The translations under genes and the position numbers were made by a program. Positions 1-4,147 of a DNA stretch of 12,149 nucleotides are shown here, piece by piece. The notes beneath the pieces were generated by a model. That model searched no databases and was not told where the DNA came from. It was given only the letters and a program-made list of their open reading frames with translations. Origin of the DNA: Prevotella sp. (GTDB lineage: Bacteria > Bacteroidota > Bacteroidia > Bacteroidales > Bacteroidaceae); NCBI GenBank assembly GCA_016283605.1, contig JAEENF010000092.1, forward strand, positions 1-12,149, written 5' to 3'. Position 1 is the first letter of the stretch; every line of letters starts with the position of its first letter.

Positions 1-143
1 AAGAGTGAAGAATTTGCTACCGCTGCAGAGGTAATCATAGTTCTCAGTTTTCAATTCTAAGTTCTCAGTTCAACACAGGCGGGAGTCGGTCACCCGATGT
101 AGCTGGCCGAATGAATCTAATGCTATGAAAAACATTTTAAAGT
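1..143. other. Leader region upstream of the HU-family gene; no supported gene
   Basis: No complete gene is visible here. A forward gene from outside the window could end in this stretch, since frame 2 has a stop at 32-34 and frame 1 at 58-60, but the tails are too short to recognise. An 11-bp direct repeat lies at 39-49 and 60-70. A small stem (TCGG 86-89 with CCGA 94-97, loop TCAC) is too weak to call a structured RNA. No TAnnTTTG promoter is seen, so the HU-family gene may be read from an upstream promoter or one of another type. A 12-codon ATG frame at 124-162 overlaps the HU start and is probably chance. Confidence 0.5.
39..70. repeat. 11-bp direct repeat, intergenic
   Basis: AGTTCTCAGTT occurs at 39-49 and again at 60-70, separated by a related AT-rich stretch (TTTCAATTCT), giving a 21-bp period. 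It resembles the short degenerate intergenic repeats common in Prevotella-like genomes and near the other repeats of this window (981-1020 and 2809-2840). No function is evident. Confidence 0.6.
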
Positions 144-971
144 ATGGCGAAGATTATCTATGAAGTGTACCAGAACCAGAACGAGCACAATGCTGCTTAC
201 GGCAAGTGGTACGGCCGTGTAAAGTATCTGGAGAGTATGAACACCCGTAAGCTGTCGAATCACATCGCAGAGCACGGTTCGATTTACACCCCCGACGTCG
301 TGTACGGCGTGATGGAGAAGTTCCGCAGTTGTCTGCTGGAGATGCTGCTGAACTCGAAGAAGGTGAAGATCGAGGGACTGGGAACGTTCTACACCACGCT
401 GGAGTGCGTCAAGGGCGGCGCTGTGAGCAAGGACAAGTTTAACATCCTGAAGGACGTGAAGGGTCTGCACATCCGTTTCCTGCCTGAGCAGGAGCAGGAG
501 CAGAACATCTCAAGCCGACAGTTCCTGAAGCAGGCCGAGTTCATCAACGTGGACAGCCTCCTGCCGAAGGAGGAGGACGGCACCACGGGTAACGGTGGTT
601 CGCAGAGCGGCAATGGCGGTAGCCAGAGTGGAAACGAAGGTGGCTCGCAGAGCGGCAACCAGAACCAAGGCGACCAGAATCAGGCAACCAGCTTCGCGCT
701 GACGATCACCAAGAGTGGTAGCGGTACTTCGTCCGTGAAGAACGACAGTGAGGAAACCATCAACAGCGGTGATTCACTCGAGAGCGGTGCGAATGTGTAT
801 ATCGCAGTGACTCCCGCTGAGGGACAGATCCCGACGGCAACGCTGAACGGTTCGAACGTCAGTCTGACTGAGAACGATGGCGAGTACGTGGGTACGTTCC
901 AGATGCCGGCACAGGCCTCGACGCTGGTGATCAACTCGGGCAGCGATGCCGAAGAGGGAGACCAGAACTGA
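144..971 (+). CDS. HU-family (HU-related) DNA-binding protein with Gly/Ser/Gln linker and C-terminal beta domain
   Basis: A 275-residue protein. Residues 1 to about 140 match the Bacteroides type of HU-related protein: an N-terminal extension (MAKIIYEVYQNQN), the helical segment TRKLSNHIAEHGSIYTPDVV (34-53), and the HU core motif VKIEGLGTFYTTL (74-86). These proteins bind DNA as dimers and shape the nucleoid. Residues 145-181 are a low-complexity linker with GGSQSGN repeats and Asn/Gln. Residues 182-266 form a separate beta-rich domain ending in GTFQMPAQASTLVI, which resembles the FTMPA-type repeat domains usually found on secreted Bacteroidetes proteins. No signal peptide is present, so the protein should be cytoplasmic. 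Ordinary HU is about 90 residues, so most of this protein is extra. The ATG at 144 is chosen because it gives the family's usual N-terminus; no Shine-Dalgarno is seen. It precedes the microprotein at 1034. The DNA-binding call is firm; the role of the C-terminal domain is unknown. Confidence 0.88.
   Translation: MAKIIYEVYQNQNEHNAAYGKWYGRVKYLESMNTRKLSNHIAEHGSIYTPDVVYGVMEKFRSCLLEMLLNSKKVKIEGLGTFYTTLECVKGGAVSKDKFNILKDVKGLHIRFLPEQEQEQNISSRQFLKQAEFINVDSLLPKEEDGTTGNGGSQSGNGGSQSGNEGGSQSGNQNQGDQNQATSFALTITKSGSGTSSVKNDSEETINSGDSLESGANVYIAVTPAEGQIPTATLNGSNVSLTENDGEYVGTFQMPAQASTLVINSGSDAEEGDQN
588..659 (+). repeat. Coding tandem repeat for the Gly-Ser-Gln linker of the HU-family protein
   Basis: About 24 codons encode three imperfect copies of a GGSQSGN-like heptapeptide (residues 149-172). 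The nucleotide copies differ at synonymous positions (TCG/AGC, CAG, AGC/AGT, GGC/GGA), so this is not a fresh duplication. A flexible hydrophilic spacer between two domains is the simplest reading. Copy number could vary among strains. Confidence 0.75.
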
Positions 972-980
972 TTCTGGAGT

Positions 981-1020
981 AATTAAGAATTAATAATTAA
1001 GAATTAAGGATTAATAATTA
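981..1020. repeat. AT-rich direct repeats between the HU-family gene and the microprotein gene
   Basis: AATTAAGAATTA occurs at 981-992 and 995-1006, followed by a diverged copy to 1020. The tract fills most of the 62-bp gap between the two genes. No promoter or terminator is recognisable in it, so the two genes are probably co-transcribed. Confidence 0.65.
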
Positions 1021-1033
1021 TGATTACTCTGCT

Positions 1034-1144
1034 ATGAAGAAGAATCGGATAATTGAGATTGCGGTGAAGATGATAGTAGCTGCGCTCACGGCATTTGTGA
1101 CGGCGATTACAACGACCAGTTGTATGGGCTACGGCCCTTTCTAA
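1034..1144 (+). CDS. Small membrane microprotein of the 'smalltalk' type
   Basis: A 36-residue frame too short for ordinary gene calling. It starts MKKNRIIEIAVKMI, has a hydrophobic segment at about residues 13-26 (MIVAALTAFVTAIT) and ends TTSCMGYGPF. A Lys-rich start, one membrane segment and a terminal TSCMG stretch are the pattern of the small Bacteroidales proteins annotated as 'smalltalk protein', which are typically found just downstream of HU-related DNA-binding genes, exactly as here. The TTSC stretch is lipobox-like, so it could be a minimal lipoprotein or a single-pass membrane peptide; the sequence does not decide. A terminator hairpin begins right after the stop, which supports a real transcription unit. 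In many genomes an N-acetylmuramoyl-L-alanine amidase gene follows; here none does. Function unknown. The family assignment is from memory of the pattern. Confidence 0.75.
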   Translation: MKKNRIIEIAVKMIVAALTAFVTAITTTSCMGYGPF

Positions 1145-1146
1145 AA

Positions 1147-1185
1147 ACAAAGCCTCTCGCCAACTGGCGAGGGGCCTCTGTTTTA
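1147..1185. terminator. Bidirectional intrinsic terminator between the microprotein gene and nadB
   Basis: The stem CCTCTCGCC (1153-1161) pairs with GGCGAGGGG (1166-1174), including one G-T pair, around the loop AACT. On the + strand the stem is followed by CTCTGTTTTATTT. On the - strand it is followed by the complement of AAAAACAAAG, a T-rich tract. It can therefore stop both the HU/microprotein transcript and the convergent nadB transcript. The nadB stop codon (1183-1185) lies inside the + strand T-tract. Confidence 0.85.
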
Positions 1186-2772
1186 TTTCTTGTCGTAGGC
1201 GTGGACGGGGTAGTCGATGGTGTAGTGGAGTCCACGGCACTCCTTACGCTCGAGGGCCCAACGGGTGATGAGGTAGCCCACATTGATCATATTGCGCAGT
1301 TCACAGATATCCTTCGAAGCCTTGACACGCTTGAAGAGACGCTCCGTCTCCTCATAGAGCATATCCAGACGGTCCCAGGCGCGATGCAGTCGCAAGTCAG
1401 AACGCACGATACCCACATAGTTAGCCATGATCTGATTGACCTCACGCACGCTCTGCGTAATGAGCACCTTCTCCTCGTTGGTCATCGTTCCCTCGTCGTT
1501 CCATTCAGGCACCTTCTCGTTGAAATCATAGAGATCGACATGTGCCAGCGAGTCCTTCGCCGCCGTATCGGCATAGACGACAGCCTCGATGAGCGAGTTC
1601 GACGCCAGACGGTTGCCGCCATGCAGACCAGTGCAAGAGCACTCGCCGAGGGCATAGAGCCGCTCGATGGACGACTGACCGTTCAGGTCGACCTTGATAC
1701 CGCCGCACATATAGTGGGCGGCTGGACGGACGGGGATATAGTCGGTGGTGATGTCGATACCCATCGAGAGACACTTCTGGTAGATGTTGGGGAAATGATG
1801 GCGCGTCTCCTCAGGATCCTTATGGGTGACATCGAGACAGACGTGGTCGATGCCGTGGATCTTCATCTCCTTATCGATGGCACGCGCTACGATGTCACGA
1901 GGCGCCAGCGACAGCCGCTCGTCGTACTTCTGCATGAACTCCTCGCCATTGGGCAGCTTCAGGATACCGCCATAGCCGCGCATGGCCTCGGTGATGAGGT
2001 AGGCGGGATGCGTCTCACGGGGGTTATGCAGCACCGTCGGGTGGAACTGCACAAACTCCATGTCGGCCACCGTACCCTTGGCACGATAGACCATCGCGAT
2101 GCCGTCGCCCGTAGCAATGACAGGGTTCGACGTGGTGAGATAGACTGCACCACAGCCACCCGTACACATCACCGTCACCTTCGAGAGGTAAGTATCCACC
2201 TTCTCCGTCACTGGGTTCAGCACATAGGCACCATAACACTGGATATTCGGTGAACGACGCGTGACGCGGACACCCAGATGGTGCTGGGTGATGATCTCGA
2301 CGGCGAAATGGTTCTCCTTGATCTCAATATCAGGATTACTGCGTACGGCTTCCACCAGTCCACGCTGGATCTCGGCACCCGTATCATCGGCATGGTGCAG
2401 GATACGGAACTCAGAGTGTCCACCCTCACGATGCAGATCGAAGGTGCCGTCGTCCTTCTTGTCGAAGTTCACACCCCACTCCACCAGTTCCTTGATCTGC
2501 TCAGGGGCATGACGCACCACCTGCTCTACGGCCTTACGGTCGGAAATATAGTCGCCCGCAATCATCGTATCCTCGATGTGCTTGTCGAAGTTGTCTACCT
2601 CAAGGTTCGTCACGCTGGCGACGCCACCCTGCGCAAAGGAGGTATTAGCCTCATCGAGGGCCGTCTTACAGATCAGACACACACGGCCCTTCTTGGCGCG
2701 GGCCACCTTCAGCGCGTAACTCATGCCAGCCACACCAGCACCAATTACCAGAAAGTCGTACTTGTAAACCAT
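1183..2772 (-). CDS. nadB: L-aspartate oxidase
   Basis: A 529-residue flavoenzyme, the usual length for the family. It oxidises L-aspartate to iminoaspartate, the first step of de novo NAD synthesis, in the cytoplasm; E. coli NadB can pass electrons to fumarate, which suits an anaerobe. The FAD-binding GxGxxG is GAGVAG (11-16). TSFAQGGVA lies at 44-52 and REGGHS at 115-120, where Glu116 corresponds to the substrate-site Glu of E. coli. Also visible are MEFVQFHPT, RPAAHYMCGGI, the FAD-end motif TGLHGGNRLASNSLIEAVVYA, and the C-terminal ECRGLHYTIDYP signature that separates NadB from succinate dehydrogenase flavoproteins. The start MVYKYDFLVIGAG places the nucleotide-binding fold at the N-terminus, as expected. 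nadA and nadC are not beside it; it stands alone, divergent from dacB. Its promoter box is at 2794-2802. Confidence 0.96.
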   Translation of the reverse strand: MVYKYDFLVIGAGVAGMSYALKVARAKKGRVCLICKTALDEANTSFAQGGVASVTNLEVDNFDKHIEDTMIAGDYISDRKAVEQVVRHAPEQIKELVEWGVNFDKKDDGTFDLHREGGHSEFRILHHADDTGAEIQRGLVEAVRSNPDIEIKENHFAVEIITQHHLGVRVTRRSPNIQCYGAYVLNPVTEKVDTYLSKVTVMCTGGCGAVYLTTSNPVIATGDGIAMVYRAKGTVADMEFVQFHPTVLHNPRETHPAYLITEAMRGYGGILKLPNGEEFMQKYDERLSLAPRDIVARAIDKEMKIHGIDHVCLDVTHKDPEETRHHFPNIYQKCLSMGIDITTDYIPVRPAAHYMCGGIKVDLNGQSSIERLYALGECSCTGLHGGNRLASNSLIEAVVYADTAAKDSLAHVDLYDFNEKVPEWNDEGTMTNEEKVLITQSVREVNQIMANYVGIVRSDLRLHRAWDRLDMLYEETERLFKRVKASKDICELRNMINVGYLITRWALERKECRGLHYTIDYPVHAYDKK

Positions 2773-2793
2773 ATCTTATATCAAAAATCTGCT

Positions 2794-2802
2794 GCAAAGA
2801 TA
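2794..2802 (-). promoter_or_regulatory. nadB promoter -7 box (Bacteroidetes type)
   Basis: On the - strand this reads TATCTTTGC, a perfect fit to TAnnTTTGC. It lies 21 bp before the nadB ATG, predicting a 5' leader of roughly 15-20 nt. No clear -33 TTTG is seen, because that position falls in the AATTCAT repeats. Confidence 0.75.
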
Positions 2803-2808
2803 CAAAAT

Positions 2809-2840
2809 AATTCATAATTCATAATTCATAATTCATAATT
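2809..2840. repeat. Four tandem AATTCAT units
   Basis: AATTCAT is repeated four times without error (2809-2836) and followed by a partial AATT (2837-2840). It lies in the middle of the nadB/dacB divergent promoter, where the -33 elements would be expected. A change in unit number would alter the spacing between the two promoters. Confidence 0.9.
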
Positions 2841-2846
2841 ATTTTG

Positions 2847-2855
2847 TATTTTTGC
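2847..2855 (+). promoter_or_regulatory. dacB promoter -7 box (Bacteroidetes type)
   Basis: TATTTTTGC matches TAnnTTTGC. It ends only 8 bp before the dacB ATG at 2864, so transcription should start within a few bases of the start codon and the mRNA would be leaderless or nearly so. No -33 TTTG is recognisable. Confidence 0.7.
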
Positions 2856-2863
2856 GGGCGATT

Positions 2864-4132
2864 ATGAAGAAAATACTGTTTTTTATATACTTTTTGAGTC
2901 TCGGAGCAGGGCTGCGGGCACAGACGGAGCCACAGGAAGTAGGCAACTACAAGGTGGCCCTTCAGGAGCCTGTCGATTCACTCTCGCCAGACTCCACACT
3001 CCTCTCTCCAGATTCATTGGCCCTCCCCTGGCCGGAGAATGTCATCACACGTCTCGACAAGCTGCTCGACGAGCCACTGCTGAAGCGGTCGCAACTCGGA
3101 CTGATGGTCTGGGACCTCACCGCCGACACCATCATCTTCCGCTATGGTGAGCGTCAGACGATGCGTCCTGCCTCAGTGATGAAACTCGTCACAGCCATCA
3201 CGGCCCTCGACCGTCTGGGCAGCAACTACCAGTTCCGCACCTCTTTATATTATACAGGACAGCTGATCGGCAACGTGCTGCAGGGCGACCTCTACTGTGT
3301 GGGCGGTATGGATCCGAGGTTCAACAACGACGACATGAACGCCTTCGTGGAGCGCGTTCGCGGCATGGGCATCGACACGATACGCGGCCGACTCGTCGCC
3401 GACTATTCCATGAAAGAAGAGTCGCGACTGGGTGAAGGCTGGTGCTGGGATGACGACAACCCCATCCTCTCGCCACTGCTCATCTCGAAGAACGCCGACT
3501 TCCTCCAGCAGTTTGCTGCGGAACTCCGCAAGAAGGGTATCGTGGTGGCCGACAACTTTGCAGAGGGTCCGTTGCCCAACGGTGCCTACACCGTAGGATC
3601 GCGTTTCCACGCCATCGACCAGGTGCTGACGAAGATGCTGAAGGAGAGCGACAACCTCTACGCCGAGTCGATGATGTACCAGGTGGCCGCCTCAGGCGGT
3701 GTGAAGCACGCTACAGCCGCCAACGCCCGTACACACGTGAAGAAACTCGTGAAGAAACTCGGTCTGAATGCCGACAACTATAAGTTTGCCGACGGCAGCG
3801 GACTATCGCTCTACAACTACGTCAGTCCAGAACTGTTGGTCATGCTGCTGCGCTATGCCTACCGAACTCCCGAGATCTACTCGAACCTCTACCCTGCCCT
3901 GCCGGTTGCAGGTGTGGACGGTACGTTGGAGAAACGTATGAAAGGACCCTATACGAAGGGAAACGTACACGCCAAGACAGGCACGCTGACAGGTGTATCG
4001 TCGCTGGCAGGCTATTGCCGTGCGGCCAACAACCATCTGCTGGCCTTCTGCATCATCAACCAGGGCGTGATGAAGAATGCCGACGGCAGAGGATTCCAGG
4101 ATCGGGTGTGTACGGCGCTCTGTCAACCCTGA
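2864..4132 (+). CDS. dacB: D-alanyl-D-alanine carboxypeptidase/endopeptidase, PBP4 type (peptidase S13)
   Basis: A 422-residue periplasmic serine peptidase that removes terminal D-Ala from, or cleaves cross-links in, peptidoglycan. Residues 1-19 are a signal peptide (MKKILFFIYFLSLGAGLRA, probable cut before Gln20). The three penicillin-binding motifs are present: SVMK at 104-107 (catalytic Ser104, Lys107), SDN at 262-264 and KTG at 371-373. Family features GGMDPRF, CWDDDNP and DGSGLS are also visible. The SxxK-to-SxN distance is about 158 residues against about 244 in E. coli DacB, while SxN-to-KTG (109) is nearly the same as in E. coli (about 111), so the inserted domain is short. The ATG at 2864 is preferred over an in-frame TTG at 2852, which lies inside the promoter box. 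The 3' end overlaps the convergent dehydrogenase gene by 10 bp. Confidence 0.93.
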   Translation: MKKILFFIYFLSLGAGLRAQTEPQEVGNYKVALQEPVDSLSPDSTLLSPDSLALPWPENVITRLDKLLDEPLLKRSQLGLMVWDLTADTIIFRYGERQTMRPASVMKLVTAITALDRLGSNYQFRTSLYYTGQLIGNVLQGDLYCVGGMDPRFNNDDMNAFVERVRGMGIDTIRGRLVADYSMKEESRLGEGWCWDDDNPILSPLLISKNADFLQQFAAELRKKGIVVADNFAEGPLPNGAYTVGSRFHAIDQVLTKMLKESDNLYAESMMYQVAASGGVKHATAANARTHVKKLVKKLGLNADNYKFADGSGLSLYNYVSPELLVMLLRYAYRTPEIYSNLYPALPVAGVDGTLEKRMKGPYTKGNVHAKTGTLTGVSSLAGYCRAANNHLLAFCIINQGVMKNADGRGFQDRVCTALCQP

Positions 4133-4147
4133 CGCGCCGTCGTACAC
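4108..4147. terminator. Long hairpin on the overlapping ends of dacB and the dehydrogenase gene (candidate two-way terminator)
   Basis: GTGT (4108-4111) pairs with ACAC (4144-4147), ACGGCGC (4112-4118) with GCGCCGT (4134-4140), and GTCA (4122-4125) with TGAC (4130-4133), around the loop ACCC. There are 15 base pairs with one 3-nt bulge on each side. Both stop codons (4123-4125 on - and 4130-4132 on +) lie inside it. There is no T-tract on either strand, so it is not a classical intrinsic terminator; it may block polymerase or protect 3' ends. Confidence 0.45.

Larger units (their letters stand above)
2794..2855. repeat. 19-bp inverted repeat forming a mirror-symmetric divergent promoter
   Basis: GCAAAGATACAAAATAATT (2794-2812) is the reverse complement of positions 2837-2855 except at one base (C/T in the promoter spacer). 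Each arm holds one -7 box, for nadB on the left and dacB on the right. The 24 bp between the arms are AATTCAT repeats. The symmetry extends well beyond the promoter consensus. Confidence 0.85.

Noticed and set aside
80..110. Possible structured RNA or riboswitch in the GC-rich part of the HU leader
   Set aside because: Only 4-bp stems can be drawn and no known riboswitch core is recognisable.
124..162. A 12-codon frame (MKNILKYGEDYL) overlapping the HU-family start, possible leader peptide
   Set aside because: Too short to judge, with no regulatory codon pattern and no attenuator hairpin; probably chance.
1120..2253. A 377-codon open frame on the + strand opposite nadB
   Set aside because: It lies wholly in the shadow of a complete, motif-rich nadB on the other strand. 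Its product has no recognisable fold and is rich in His, Arg and Asp, as expected from reading this coding strand backwards.
2809..2840. AATTCAT array as a CRISPR or mobile-element end
   Set aside because: Units are 7 bp with no spacers, no target-site duplication and no nearby recombinase; it is a simple intergenic tandem repeat.
2852..2863. TTG start giving dacB four extra residues (MRAI)
   Set aside because: The TTG is part of the -7 box, and MKKILFF at 2864 is a typical signal-peptide start.
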